Positions 50,006-59,249 of a DNA stretch of 64,000 nucleotides are shown piece by piece (position 1 is the first letter of the stretch; each line of letters begins with the position of its first letter). Both the position numbers and the translations under genes were made by a program. A model generated the notes under the pieces. That model saw nothing but the letters and a program-made list of their open reading frames with translations. It searched no databases and was not told where the DNA came from. Origin of the DNA: Bacillota bacterium (GTDB taxonomy: Bacteria; Bacillota; Clostridia; Oscillospirales; Ruminococcaceae); the NCBI GenBank assembly GCA_023457355.1, contig JAEWLW010000050.1, forward strand, positions 105,769 to 169,768. Direction: 5' to 3'.

Positions 50006-50854
50006 ATGAATGATTGGCAGTTGGTATCGGACAGTACATGCGACTTAAATCCTGAAAACTTTGATACCGGAGATATTCCCTTTACAACTGTGCCCTTAAA
50101 AATAATTGTGGGCGATCGGGAATTTGTTGATCTTCCCGAAACAGATCCCCGCGAGATGCTCGCCGCGATGAAGCACTTTTCGGGCGCATCCTCCTCCGCA
50201 TGTCCGTCTCCGCAGGCGTTTGCCGAGCAATTTTATAAGGCGGCACATACCATTGCCGTCACCATTACAAGCGGTTTAAGCGGCAGCTATAACTGCGCTT
50301 TACAGGCGATGAAGATGGTGCTTGACGAACACCCTGAAAAGAAAATCCACGTGGTGGACAGCCGCTCCACCGCGGGCTCCATGGTTCTGATTCTTCGGCA
50401 GATTAAAAAGCTTATTGAGCAGGGCATTCCGTTTGAAGAAATTGTACACCAGATTGAGAGCTATCGCGATTCGATGAAAATTATCTTTTCGCTTGCCACC
50501 TTCGATAATCTTGTTAAAAACGGGCGGATGAGCCGCGCCGCCGGTGTGCTGGCCTCGGCGCTGAATATCCGGGCCGTGGCCACCAACACGGCTGAAGGTG
50601 TCATTGAGGTGATCGAAAAGCCCCGCGGCGAAAAACGCGCCGTCGAGCGGATGGTCGCGCTGATGGGGCGCTATAAAGATATGACCGGCAAACCGGTGGT
50701 TATCACCCACTGCAACAACCCTGGTGCGGTTGAGAAAATGTGCGAATTGATTAAATCGACCTACGGGACCAAAGATGCGGATATTACGGTGCTGGAATGC
50801 GCCTGCTTAACCTCGTTTTACGCGGGTGATCAGGGGTTGTTGCTCTGCTTCTGA
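50006..50854 (+). CDS. DegV-family fatty-acid-binding protein
   Basis: This 282-residue protein begins WQLVSDSTCDLNPE and contains SSSACPSPQAFAEQF, ITSGLSGSYNCALQA and VDSRSTAGSM, the DegV fatty-acid pocket motifs. Family members bind fatty acids and present them to FakA-type kinases. ATG 50006 is ten bases after GGAGG; an in-frame TTG at 50003 is an alternative. The gene has its own terminator at 50895-50933. Confidence 0.93.
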   Translation: MNDWQLVSDSTCDLNPENFDTGDIPFTTVPLKIIVGDREFVDLPETDPREMLAAMKHFSGASSSACPSPQAFAEQFYKAAHTIAVTITSGLSGSYNCALQAMKMVLDEHPEKKIHVVDSRSTAGSMVLILRQIKKLIEQGIPFEEIVHQIESYRDSMKIIFSLATFDNLVKNGRMSRAAGVLASALNIRAVATNTAEGVIEVIEKPRGEKRAVERMVALMGRYKDMTGKPVVITHCNNPGAVEKMCELIKSTYGTKDADITVLECACLTSFYAGDQGLLLCF

Positions 50855-50894
50855 TTTTAAATTTAATCGATTACTTTTGAATATCGCAGAACAG

Positions 50895-50933
50895 GCAGCG
50901 GGGTCGGGCACACTGTCCACCCCCGCTGCTTTT
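50895..50933 (+). terminator. Terminator of the degV-like gene
   Basis: GCAGCGGGG (50895-50903) and CCCCGCTGC (50921-50929) form a 9-bp stem followed by TTTT. Confidence 0.8.
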
Positions 50934-51011
50934 GATATTTCAGACGCCTGGCAAAGCGGATACCCGGCATCGAACAGGAAATAAAACATTTAAAGATAAG
51001 GAAGTGAGTAT

Positions 51012-51898
51012 ATGGAAAATGATAGCATTTTAACAGAGCTAGCGGGCGATAGCCCCTTGCAACTTCTAAAAAGTCTTTGCGAAGCACAAGGAAAGACAAC
51101 ATTGGCACTCAAACAGCTTGAAGAAACACAGAAAGAGTTAATCGCGTGGTTAGGAAATTTAAATCCAAAAAATCAAATGATTCAGATAGCTTTGGGCTAA
51201 CCGATATTTTTAGCGGTGTAGTAACTATCGATGCCTTGTAAGGTAACCCAATAGGTAAGAACGCAGTGGCTTGAGCTGAAAGCCATCCAATAGGAGCTGG
51301 TATTATCACTGCCACAATCGCCTCTCTTTACGGTTTTATCTTCTTACAGCACCAGGTTGAAACAGGTCAATTAGTGCTGGATATCGAAAAATCAACGGCT
51401 CAGGCGAATGCCATAGACAGCGTCCTGGCAGCCTCAAACCCCTTCATCTATCAGGGGGAAAATGCGTCCGCGCCCGCCAGAAAAGGCGGGCGGGCGGGGC
51501 GGCGGTTGGACAAATTCAGCCAAAGACAGGCTGTTATTAATCAAACCACCGCAACCCTGAACGCCATTGATGATATCTATGCCGCCTCAAATCCGCACCT
51601 CTATCAACCCGCCGCTACATTTAACGCATGGCAGGCCAACCGGCCCCGGCCGGACGCCGCCTACGGCGACTGGCAGGCGCAGCAGGTACAGCTCGCCGAC
51701 ACGCAGGCGCAAATTGCGCAATACTGGCAGACGCAAACCGACAACAGCCAAAATCAGGTCGTCAGCCTGAATGTCACAAACAATTTCAAGGGCGTCACAC
51801 AGGACCGCCGGTCGCTCAACAATATCGGCGAGTATCTCGCCCAGCAAATCCGTGACGACCTCAACGCGGGCAGGCCGCTTCGTTCGTACCGCTGGTAG
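51012..51898 (+). pseudogene. Decayed gene resembling a phage tail tape-measure protein end
   Basis: A 62-codon ORF (51012-51200, MENDSILTELAGDSPLQLL, good AAGGAAG site) is followed, in the next frame, by a continuous protein-like sequence from about 51135. It reads SFGLTDIFSGVVTIDAL, stop (TAA 51231), GNPIGKNAVA, stop (TGA 51273), AESHPIGAGIITATIASL, then an open frame to 51898. Single transitions (CAA to TAA, TGG to TGA) would explain both stops. The last 120 residues include VVSLNVTNNFKGVTQDRR and NNIGEYLAQQIRDDL, a typical tape-measure C-terminus. The remnant suggests an old prophage. Whether 51012-51200 is the true N-terminus or a separate small gene is unclear. Confidence 0.6.
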
Positions 51899-51945
51899 GC
51901 CGACGTCAAGGGGTTTGGCAGGCACAAGGCGCCGCACATCAAAGC

Positions 51946-51991
51946 AAAGCGTCCCACGGCGGTTTATAAAAACCGCTTCGGGACGCTTTTT
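51946..51991. terminator. Terminator after the tail-gene remnant
   Basis: AAAGCGTCCC (51946-51955) and GGGACGCTTT (51980-51989) form a stem that continues inside with GCGGTTT/AAACCGC; TTTTT follows on the plus strand. The remaining 200 bases to 52194 show nothing recognisable. Confidence 0.75.
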
Positions 51992-52194
51992 ATGTTCAGG
52001 GCGCAACCCCTTGGGCGATTGTCTCGCCACAGAGGAACGCCAACGTCATCAGGTCATCACTGGTTTAATCCATGCGCGGCTTTCCGGTGTCGAATTTTAT
52101 CCAAAATTGTGTTGTAAAACAGTCTAAGGCCAGCTATATCCGTTTTTCGCCTTGCCTTACATAAAATTCCCCTGCCGTTATGCGCGCCCCAGAA

Positions 52195-52815
52195 TTAATC
52201 AGCGCTTACCCCAATATATTGCTCGGCCGTCTCCCCGCCGGATTCCATCAGCCAGTTTTCGCCAAAATTTCTGTGCGCCGCCGAAGAAAGATACGCAGTA
52301 AAAGCTGCTCGCGTCGCCATATCCACCGCCAGTGGAATGTCCGCCGCTGCCGCCTGAACGTCCTGTTCCAATTGGGTGTTGTGGCTGTGAACAGCCGCTT
52401 CCAGATCGCGCAGCATCCGTTCAAGGCCGACCGCCACCCCCTTTGGCCCGGTGAGCAGCGGCATGGTCTGGAATTCGGCCCGCTGCCGCCGCTCATAACG
52501 CACATGCGCGCGCGTGCCCCCCTTAAAGGCGGGGCTGTGGGAATAGCAGAACGAATCGCAAATATAATGGGTCAAAACCCCCAGCCGGAACGAAAACCCC
52601 GCCGAGCGTGGGTTGCCGCCGTGGCAGAGCCGCGCAAGCAGCTTTTGAATGTTGAAAGCGGTCAGGGCGTAGAGATGGGGCCTTATGACAAAGGAAAGGC
52701 TAAGATCCGGTGCGAGGTTTCCGAGCATAAACCCCGCCTTTTTCAGCGGCATATCGTTCGCTGCCATTTCGGCACAAATTCGACGGCCCATTTTATAATG
52801 ATTTTTCATATTCAT
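52195..52815 (-). CDS. Zinc-dependent phospholipase C-like protein
   Basis: This 206-residue protein has the metal-ligand pattern of the zinc PLC/S1-P1 superfamily: a HYKMGRRI start, GNLAPDLSLSFVIRPH, LGVLTHYICDSFCYSHS (His and Asp ligands) and late SHNTQLEQD. No signal peptide is seen, so a secreted toxin-like role is unlikely; such intracellular members are common in Clostridia and uncharacterised. ATG 52815 follows AGGAGGATCC. It lies 56 bases downstream of a GT4 gene on the same strand. Confidence 0.85.
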   Translation of the reverse strand: MNMKNHYKMGRRICAEMAANDMPLKKAGFMLGNLAPDLSLSFVIRPHLYALTAFNIQKLLARLCHGGNPRSAGFSFRLGVLTHYICDSFCYSHSPAFKGGTRAHVRYERRQRAEFQTMPLLTGPKGVAVGLERMLRDLEAAVHSHNTQLEQDVQAAAADIPLAVDMATRAAFTAYLSSAAHRNFGENWLMESGGETAEQYIGVSAD

Positions 52816-52871
52816 AAATGGATCCTCCTGTGTTGGGGTGATGAACGAACACGTTGTTCCGCTGCCGACGT

Positions 52872-54044
52872 TTAAGATGCGCGCCGCCCCGTGCCGATGC
52901 GATATTTTGTAATGGCGGTGTAATATTCGTTGAGCAAGTCCTCAAAAATTTCGTCCCAGTTCCGGCTCAGCGCCGTTTTCAGCGCGTCTGCTGCCAAAGC
53001 CCCACGCAGCACAGGATTTTGCATCAGCCGGATTAAGTGCTCGGTGAACGCGCCCTCGTCGCCGTCGGCGCAAAGCAGGGCATTTTTGCCATGGTGCAGA
53101 AAATCGGTCACACCGCCGCTGTTGACGCCCACAACCGGCAGCCCGCTGGCCATAGCCTCAAGCGGCGCGTTGCCGAAGGTTTCGGAACCGGACGGGAAGG
53201 CGAAGCAGTCGCAGGAGGCGTAAATCTCCGCCAGCTCCTGCCCGCTTCTAAATCCGGTCAGTACGGTGTTCTCAAAGTCCGCCTGGCGAATGGTCTCGGC
53301 GTAGGGGCCGTCGCCGGTGAAGACGAAGGCTGCCTGCCCCGGGAAGCGGGCGTTGATTTGACCGATGGCGTGCAACAGCATGTGCAGCCCCTTTTCAGGC
53401 GACAGCCTGCCGACATATAAAAAGGCAAATTTGTCACCGATTCCGAGCGCTTTCCTAACTTCGTGGCTCCTGAATGCGATGTTAAATTTGTCGGCGTCAA
53501 TTCCGCGGGACCAAATGCCGAGATTCTGAAAATTCTGTTGTTCCAACGCCTTAAGCGTATGATTTGAGGGCACCAGCGTTTTTTGCGCAAAGCCGTGGAA
53601 CCATTTGAGATATCTCTCGACCATGGGCAACAGCGACTGGAGGTTAAAATAGTCCAGATAGCTGCAATAATCGGTATGGTAGCTTGTAATAAGCGGCAGC
53701 CTTCGGGCCATCGCATATTTGATCCCTTTATACCCAATGCCGAACTCAGTGGTCACGTGCACAAGTTCGGGGGCAAATTCGTCGCACAGGTCAAAGACCG
53801 CTTTCGTGGAGGGCAGCGCCAGACAGCTGTTTGGCGAAAGGCTGACTCGCACCCCCGGAAAGCGGTAAAGCTGCCGGAAAGCGCCGCAGGCCTCCTGTGC
53901 CGCTTTTACTTTCGTCCCGTAATCGGGGGCAAAGATGGCGTGTTCCATCTGATTTTGACCCAGATAGTCGCTCAGCTTTGCGAGCGTGTTAGCCACGCCG
54001 TTGACTTCCGGCGTATATGTATCGGTAAAATAAGCGATTCTCAT
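52872..54044 (-). CDS. GT4 glycosyltransferase (diacylglycerol glucosyltransferase-like)
   Basis: This 390-residue GT-B enzyme begins MRIAYFTDTYTPEVNGVANT and has HVTTEFGIGYKG, FLYVGRLSPEKGLHMLLHA and the EX7E-type motif SGSETFGNAPLEAMASGLPV. The N-terminal motif is typical of enzymes that add sugar to diacylglycerol (membrane glycolipid anchors) or to phosphatidylinositol mannosides. Acceptor choice cannot be decided. ATG 54044 follows GGAGGATCCT. It is probably co-transcribed with the PLC-like gene. Confidence 0.9.
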   Translation of the reverse strand: MRIAYFTDTYTPEVNGVANTLAKLSDYLGQNQMEHAIFAPDYGTKVKAAQEACGAFRQLYRFPGVRVSLSPNSCLALPSTKAVFDLCDEFAPELVHVTTEFGIGYKGIKYAMARRLPLITSYHTDYCSYLDYFNLQSLLPMVERYLKWFHGFAQKTLVPSNHTLKALEQQNFQNLGIWSRGIDADKFNIAFRSHEVRKALGIGDKFAFLYVGRLSPEKGLHMLLHAIGQINARFPGQAAFVFTGDGPYAETIRQADFENTVLTGFRSGQELAEIYASCDCFAFPSGSETFGNAPLEAMASGLPVVGVNSGGVTDFLHHGKNALLCADGDEGAFTEHLIRLMQNPVLRGALAADALKTALSRNWDEIFEDLLNEYYTAITKYRIGTGRRAS

Positions 54045-54159
54045 AGGATCCTCCCGTCCACCGCCGCGCGGCTTTTAATATGAATGGCTGCATCTCTTTT
54101 CAAGGTCAATGTACTACGCCAACGTAAAATGTTCAGCAGTTTTATGTTAAAAGCACAAA

Positions 54160-54196
54160 AATCCGCCCGGGTTTTTGTGGAAAATCCGGGCGGATT
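54160..54196. terminator. Hairpin between the GT4 and YitT genes
   Basis: AATCCGCCCGG (54160-54170) and CCGGGCGGATT (54186-54196) form a perfect 11-bp stem with A/T-rich flanks; it could end transcription from either side. Confidence 0.7.
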
Positions 54197-54305
54197 GATT
54201 TTAAAAGTCTGTCACGAACAAGAGTCAAACAAATTGAAGTTCAGGGTCAGCTTTTTCACACATTCTTTATAAAGCCCAAGCCATTGATATTAAAGTTACA
54301 CGGCG

Positions 54306-55169
54306 TTAAACGCCGGTGTGGCAACTCTCCAGAAAGCCCTCGCCGTAAACCTCCTTTGTCTCGGAAACGATGACGAAGGCGTGGGGGTCGTGCGCGTCGA
54401 TAATCTGCTTGAGGCGGTAGAACTGTTTTTTATCCACGACGCACAACAGCGCCTCGCCGTCCAGCTTGCTGAACGCGCCGCAGCTTTTAAAGAACGTCGC
54501 GCCGCGGTTAAGCTGCCGCATGATGTCGGCGGCAATGGCCGCGTTGCGCTTTGAAATGATCGTGACCATGGTGCTGCGCTTCATGCCGTAGATCAGCATA
54601 TCAATGGTCTGGGTGCCGCAGACAATGCACAGCAGACCATAAAACGCCGTATCAATGTTCTTATAAACCAGCACCGACGCCCCCACCACCAGAAAATCCA
54701 CCAGCATCAGCGCATGGCCGATCTGGAAATGCGGCGCGGCGCGCTGAATAAGCTTGGCGGCGATATCCATGCCGCCGGTGGTGGAATCGCGCATAAAAAT
54801 CAACGCCATGCCCACGCCGGAAAAAACGCCGCCAAACGCCGCCAGCACAATGCGTTCCCCCGCGATGGCGGGGAAATAAGGCGTTACCAAAAGGTCCTGC
54901 ACCAGCGCCATCACCGCCACCGTTTTGAGCGTTTTAAGCGTCGAAGCCCGCCCCAGATAGACCCACGACAGCATCAGCAGTGGAATATTCATCACAAACG
55001 ACATCACGCCGACCGGCAGCGCGAACAGGAAGTTGAGCAGAATGGCAATGCCGGTGACGCCGCCGGGCGCGATATGGCACCCCGAGATAAAGCACCGGAT
55101 GGCTATTGCCTGTAAAAATGCGCCGCCGAGGTCATAGGCGGTATCGACAACAAACGTTTTAAGATGCAT
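54306..55169 (-). CDS. YitT-family membrane protein (DUF161 + DUF2179)
   Basis: This protein of about 287 residues has five to six membrane segments (family start GGAFLQAIAIRCFISGCHI, PGGVTGIAILLNFLF, RDSTTGGMDIAAKL) and a C-terminal soluble DUF2179 domain (IISKRNAAIAADIMRQLNRG to IVSETKEVYGEGF). The family is widespread in Firmicutes without a firmly proven function. The second ATG (55169) is preferred because GGAGGG is then seven bases away; 55172 is the alternative. Confidence 0.9.
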   Translation of the reverse strand: MHLKTFVVDTAYDLGGAFLQAIAIRCFISGCHIAPGGVTGIAILLNFLFALPVGVMSFVMNIPLLMLSWVYLGRASTLKTLKTVAVMALVQDLLVTPYFPAIAGERIVLAAFGGVFSGVGMALIFMRDSTTGGMDIAAKLIQRAAPHFQIGHALMLVDFLVVGASVLVYKNIDTAFYGLLCIVCGTQTIDMLIYGMKRSTMVTIISKRNAAIAADIMRQLNRGATFFKSCGAFSKLDGEALLCVVDKKQFYRLKQIIDAHDPHAFVIVSETKEVYGEGFLESCHTGV

Positions 55170-55172
55170 CAT

Positions 55173-55400
55173 AAACCCTCCCCTTCGTCATACCTTATAC
55201 TACAAACCGGAAAAACAGTCAACCGGCTTTCGTCCGCCGTGCACGCGCCCTCCCGGGATACCGTGCGGCCTTTCAGAAGCCCGAAAAGCGCAACGGCCAC
55301 CCCGGAAGGGGCCATGCCCCTGCCGGAATAGCCGTATGATACCCCGTGCCGGCCATGCCGCGTTCTGCAAAACTGCCGGCGAACCGCCCGGTCTCTTTTA
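55173..55400. other. Intergenic region upstream of the YitT gene
   Basis: These roughly 230 bases are GC-rich with no supported gene or clear promoter. A 104-codon minus-strand frame here has no recognisable protein features. Confidence 0.3.
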
Positions 55401-55507
55401 AGGCGTGTTTGTAAATAGAAAAAACGGATTTGCGCCGAGTATTTTTGACGCAGAAGATACAGCTTTACAGTAGAATGAGACAAAGTTTTAATTTTACAAA
55501 CAGCCCC
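55401..55507. mobile_element. MITE-like element with terminal inverted repeats and TA flanks
   Basis: The left end AGGCGTGTTTGTAAAT (55401-55416) and right end ATTTTACAAACAGCCCC (55491-55507) are imperfect inverted repeats sharing TGTTTGTAAA. TA dinucleotides flank both sides (55399-55400 and 55508-55509). The interior of about 75 bases has no ORF. This fits a non-autonomous element of an IS630/mariner-like or IS5-like family. It sits directly against the 3' end of the amidohydrolase gene and its flanking TA forms part of that gene's TAG stop. Confidence 0.6.
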
Positions 55508-56679
55508 TAGCGGAATTTCTGTTGGTTTTCGGCAAACTCCGCCTGAATCTGCGCCAGCAGGCCGGGGGCGGCAATCAGGTCCATCGAAGCGCCCGCGATG
55601 GCCTTGGCGCCGTAAAGCACGGCATTATGCGCGGCCTCGCTCTTGCCCGCGTCAACATACTCCTGCGAGTGGGAGGCGGTGCCCGCAGGCACAAACGACA
55701 CGCGGATGCAGCTGCCCGGCACATCGTACATCACGTTGCCGAAATCGGTGGAGCCGGTGCGCTCGCGCGGGGGCGAAAGGCGCGGCGCGCCGGCCAGCGC
55801 GGCGTTATCCATCAGCAGCTTATTGAGCCCCAGCACCGGCACCTTATTATACAAGAATTTCTCTGCGTTCAACGTGTAGGTAACGCCCGCGATGAGCGCC
55901 GCGCCCTGAATAATTTCCTTAAAGCGCACAATGACGGCATCCAGCGTCTTTTTGGAGAAGGAACGCAGCGCGAACTGCCCCGTCGAACCGGCCGGCACCA
56001 CGTTGGCCGGGCCGGGCAGCTGTGTGACGGTGTAGTGCATTTTAACGTCCTCCGGCACATGCTCACGCAAAAACTCAATGCCGTTAAACGCCGCCAGCAG
56101 CGCATCGAATGCGCTTTTGCCCTTATCGGGCGCCAGCGCCGCATGGGCGCCCTTTCCGTGGAAGGCGACGTTAAAGGTCGCCAGCGCCATGCACTTGACA
56201 TCGGTGCAGGTGTCGGGTCCGCCGTGCATCATCATCGCCACATCCAACTCTTTAAAGCAGCCCTTTTCCAGCATGCCGCACTTGGCGCCAAACGTCTCTT
56301 CGGCGGGGGTGCCGTACACCACCAGCGTATAGGGCCTATCCTGCACCGTGTTTTTCAGCGCCACCGCCGCGCCCAGGCAAACCGGGCCTTGCATGTGGTG
56401 GCCGCAGCCGTGGCCCAAACCCCGCAGCGCGTCGTATTCGCACAAAATGCCGATGGTCGGCCCGCCCGTGCCGTTTTGGTATTCGGCGCGGAAGGCGGTC
56501 TTAAACCCCGCGGTGCCGGTCTGAACCGAAAAGCCGTTTGCCGCGAGATAGTCGGCCAGCGTTTTACTGGCAAACACCTCTTCGCCGTCGTACTCGGGAT
56601 GGTCGAAAATGGCGTCGGCCATTCCGACCAGTTCGTCACGCTGGGCGTCCACTGCCAGAAAAAGCGTGTCTTTCATCAT
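55507..56679 (-). CDS. M20-family amidohydrolase (AbgB/AmhX-like)
   Basis: This 390-residue metal-dependent amidohydrolase has ILCEYDALRGLGHGCGHHMQG (split over the metal site, with Cys and His ligands), GTPAEETFGAKCGML (catalytic Glu) and HGKGAHAALAPDKGKSAFDA. The last is typical of the aminobenzoyl-glutamate/amino-acyl branch rather than the M20D pair at 34.6-37 kb. ATG 56679 follows AGAGGTTAACT. It lies 42 bases after a YfcC-family transporter, so the two may import and split an amide-linked substrate. The stop codon TAG is formed at the junction with a MITE-like element, so the original C-terminus may have been longer. Confidence 0.88.
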   Translation of the reverse strand: MMKDTLFLAVDAQRDELVGMADAIFDHPEYDGEEVFASKTLADYLAANGFSVQTGTAGFKTAFRAEYQNGTGGPTIGILCEYDALRGLGHGCGHHMQGPVCLGAAVALKNTVQDRPYTLVVYGTPAEETFGAKCGMLEKGCFKELDVAMMMHGGPDTCTDVKCMALATFNVAFHGKGAHAALAPDKGKSAFDALLAAFNGIEFLREHVPEDVKMHYTVTQLPGPANVVPAGSTGQFALRSFSKKTLDAVIVRFKEIIQGAALIAGVTYTLNAEKFLYNKVPVLGLNKLLMDNAALAGAPRLSPPRERTGSTDFGNVMYDVPGSCIRVSFVPAGTASHSQEYVDAGKSEAAHNAVLYGAKAIAGASMDLIAAPGLLAQIQAEFAENQQKFR

Positions 56680-56721
56680 AGTTAACCTCTTTCGTCTAGT
56701 ATGCAAGGGTTTGCGGGCCGC

Positions 56722-58128
56722 TTACATCGGGCCGAGGTGGATGACCTGTGCGACCACAATCAGCGCCGCACCGACCGCCAGCCAGATGAAAAACAGCTTC
56801 CACATGAATTTCATCCAGCGGTCGTAGGGGATGTTCGAGGCGCTGATAATGCCCATGAGCGCCGTCGAGGTGGGCAGAACGTAGTTGCAGAAGCCATCGC
56901 CGAAGTTGAAAGCCAGCACAGCGGTCTGACGGGTCATGCCGATGAGGTCGGCCAGCGGCGTGAAAATGGGCATGACGGCGGCTGCCTGGCCGCTGCCGGA
57001 GGTAAGCACCACATTGATAAGGGTGTTTGCAATCAGCATGGCCGGGCCCTGAAACAGCGCGGGAACGGCGGAAAGCCCGCCCGCCAGCGCATACACGACG
57101 GTATCGACAATTTTGCCGTCGGTCAGAATCGTGCCGATGGCGCGCGCCAGGCCGATGATGATCGCCGCGGCCAGCATTTTCTTACATCCCTCAAGGAAGT
57201 GCTTTGAGATATCGGAGGGGGTGAAGCCCGCGATGAACCCGACGGCAATGCTCAGGCCTACAAAGGTGGCGGCGGTTTCGGCCATATCCCAGCCGAGCAC
57301 GATGCAGCCATAAACAATCAGCGTCAGCGCCGCGAACAGCGCCAGCAGAATCAGCACCTTGCGGGCGTTGAGCGTGCCAAAGGAATCGAGGTCGGCACCG
57401 GTGTTAAGGTCGTTCTGCTTGTCGAGGTCGTACATGGGGCTCAGTTCGGGATTTTTCTTGACCTTCATCGCATAGCGGATCAGGTAGATGTTTGTCACCA
57501 CATAGAAAACAACGAAGCAGAACGCACGAAATTCCAGGCCGGAATAGAGCGGCAGTTCGGCAATTTTCTGCGCGACGAGCGTCGTGGAGATGTTGAGCGT
57601 GCCGGTTGAGAAGCCAACCGCGCCGCCAAGCAGAATGATGGACGCGCCCGAGATGGAATCCAACCCCATGGCCAGCGCCAGCATGACCATGACCGGCGCG
57701 AACGCGATGAAGGTGTTAACGCCCTGCGTCGTGCAGATGAGACCGAAAACCAGCGTCAGCACCGGGATAAAGATATACAGCTTATCGGAGAAACGTCGGG
57801 CGACCTTGGCGATAACCGCCTGAAGCGCGCCTGAAAGTGTGATGAGGTGGAAAGCGCCACCGGAAAACAGCACCACCCACAGCAGGTCGGCATTTTTGGT
57901 GAACGCCTGCACAATGTACATTGGAATTTTGAGTGGATTGATCGGCACCCTGTCGACAAAACTGAACTGCTGCGGATCCACCACCTTGATGCCCTGCGCA
58001 TTTTCAACGCGCACGTAGCTGCCCGCCGGGATGATCCATGTCATCACCACGGCGGCGAGGATGATGATGCCCACGATAACAAAGGTATGCGGCATTTTGA
58101 AATGTTTCTTTTTTGTTGCGGTTTCCAT
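56722..58128 (-). CDS. YfcC/AbgT-superfamily membrane transporter
   Basis: This 468-residue protein has about 12 membrane segments, with TWIIPAGSYVRVENAQGIKVV near the start and TTQGVNTFIAFAPVMVMLALAM and LTSGSGQAAAVMPIFTPLADLIG later (each quoted in part). These are YfcC (DcuC-like) motifs. Members export or import amino acids, dicarboxylates or peptides. ATG 58128 follows GGAGGAGGATATACA; the longer frame runs upstream over the operator. It is followed by an M20 amidohydrolase and preceded by a LysR regulator on the same strand. Confidence 0.88.
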   Translation of the reverse strand: METATKKKHFKMPHTFVIVGIIILAAVVMTWIIPAGSYVRVENAQGIKVVDPQQFSFVDRVPINPLKIPMYIVQAFTKNADLLWVVLFSGGAFHLITLSGALQAVIAKVARRFSDKLYIFIPVLTLVFGLICTTQGVNTFIAFAPVMVMLALAMGLDSISGASIILLGGAVGFSTGTLNISTTLVAQKIAELPLYSGLEFRAFCFVVFYVVTNIYLIRYAMKVKKNPELSPMYDLDKQNDLNTGADLDSFGTLNARKVLILLALFAALTLIVYGCIVLGWDMAETAATFVGLSIAVGFIAGFTPSDISKHFLEGCKKMLAAAIIIGLARAIGTILTDGKIVDTVVYALAGGLSAVPALFQGPAMLIANTLINVVLTSGSGQAAAVMPIFTPLADLIGMTRQTAVLAFNFGDGFCNYVLPTSTALMGIISASNIPYDRWMKFMWKLFFIWLAVGAALIVVAQVIHLGPM

Positions 58129-58230
58129 TGTATATCCTCCTCCGTTATTCTGCCTGAACCGTATCAGACCATTTGTTAGAGTATAGCAGCGGCAAAAACG
58201 GAAGTACACTATGAATAATTGATGAACGGT

Positions 58231-58246
58231 ATAAGATATTCTTAAT
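58231..58246 (-). promoter_or_regulatory. Probable LysR-regulator site upstream of the YfcC gene
   Basis: ATAAGATATTCTTAAT is a palindrome (ATAAG-N5-CTTA) that matches the site upstream of the LysR gene (59250-59264), and both are followed by TATTA and GCA. It lies about 103 bases before the transporter start codon. Confidence 0.6.
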
Positions 58247-58274
58247 ATTAGCACCGGAATAGCGTCAATAAATC

Positions 58275-59225
58275 TTATATATCTGCGATCGGCTGGGTTA
58301 CTGCGGCGGCGACATCCTTCCCCTGTTCAACCAAAAGCGCAATCATGCGGCGTGTGTAATCCGGCAGCAGTACGTCCTTTTTGTTCGCCACCACAAAGGC
58401 CGAAAGCCGGGGCTGCGGCTCAAAATCAAAGTAGCGCACCGGCTTGTCATAGCGGATATATTTGATATAGCCCTCGCGGTTGAAGCCGACGCCCATGCCC
58501 TCGGCCACCAGCTGCATGCAGAATTCGATGCTGCTTATAACCTCGATGTTACCCGGTATGACACCGCAGTTTGCCAGCGCCCGGTCGCAGTCGTGCCGCA
58601 GGCTTTGCTGTTCGGTTTGCAGCAGGAACAGTTCGCCGTCAAGCTGTTTGAGGTCCAGGACCGGGAAGGGCTGGCCTGAAACATCCCGCGCGGTGCCGCA
58701 GGCCGGGTGGCCAGGCGGCAGCATAACCAGCAGACGCTCTTTGTAGATGAGATGCTCCTCGCAGTTGGGCAGGTCGTTGTTTTTTGTGCTGATCAAAAGA
58801 TCAATTTCATCGTTCTGAAAAAGCTGTAAAAGCGGGGTGTAGATGTTATCTTTGATAATCACCTGCACCTCGGGATACTCCTTTTTGAAGCGCGCGATTA
58901 CCGGCGCAAGAAAGTAAGGCGCGCGGCGCTGCTGAACGCCCAGCCGAAGCTGCCCGCGCAGCCCGTTGCGGATGCCGAAAAGCTGGGTATCGAACTCGTG
59001 CTTCATCTGCAACATCCGCCGGGCTTTCTCGATATAGCACTGCCCCGCATAGGTCGGCAGCAGCTTTTTATCCTTGCGGTAAAAAAGCTTGACCCCCAGC
59101 ATATTCTCAAGGTTGTTCAGGTACATGCTCAGCGCCGGCTGAGAAATATAGAGCTTTTCCGAAGCCTTTGAAATGCTCTGGTACTGTGCCAGGGTACAGA
59201 TGTAAAGCTGCTCTTTTAAGTTCAT
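58275..59225 (-). CDS. LysR-family transcriptional regulator
   Basis: This 316-residue protein has an N-terminal winged helix-turn-helix (LYICTLAQYQSISKASEKLY, then ISQPALSMYLNNLENMLGVKLF) and a LysR effector domain (about 90-300, with LRLGVQQRRAPYFLAPVIARF). LysR proteins typically bind T-N11-A palindromes and respond to a pathway metabolite. ATG 59225 follows GAAGGAGGAG. It precedes the YfcC-amidohydrolase pair on the same strand, and the same palindrome occurs before both transcription units, indicating autoregulation plus operon control. Confidence 0.93.
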   Translation of the reverse strand: MNLKEQLYICTLAQYQSISKASEKLYISQPALSMYLNNLENMLGVKLFYRKDKKLLPTYAGQCYIEKARRMLQMKHEFDTQLFGIRNGLRGQLRLGVQQRRAPYFLAPVIARFKKEYPEVQVIIKDNIYTPLLQLFQNDEIDLLISTKNNDLPNCEEHLIYKERLLVMLPPGHPACGTARDVSGQPFPVLDLKQLDGELFLLQTEQQSLRHDCDRALANCGVIPGNIEVISSIEFCMQLVAEGMGVGFNREGYIKYIRYDKPVRYFDFEPQPRLSAFVVANKKDVLLPDYTRRMIALLVEQGKDVAAAVTQPIADI

Positions 59226-59249
59226 CGGTCTCCTCCTTCGCAGCGTTCA

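Noticed and set aside
55522..56685. 387-codon plus-strand frame
   Set aside because: It is the exact antisense of the M20 amidohydrolase, a GC-rich shadow frame with His/Arg-rich composition.
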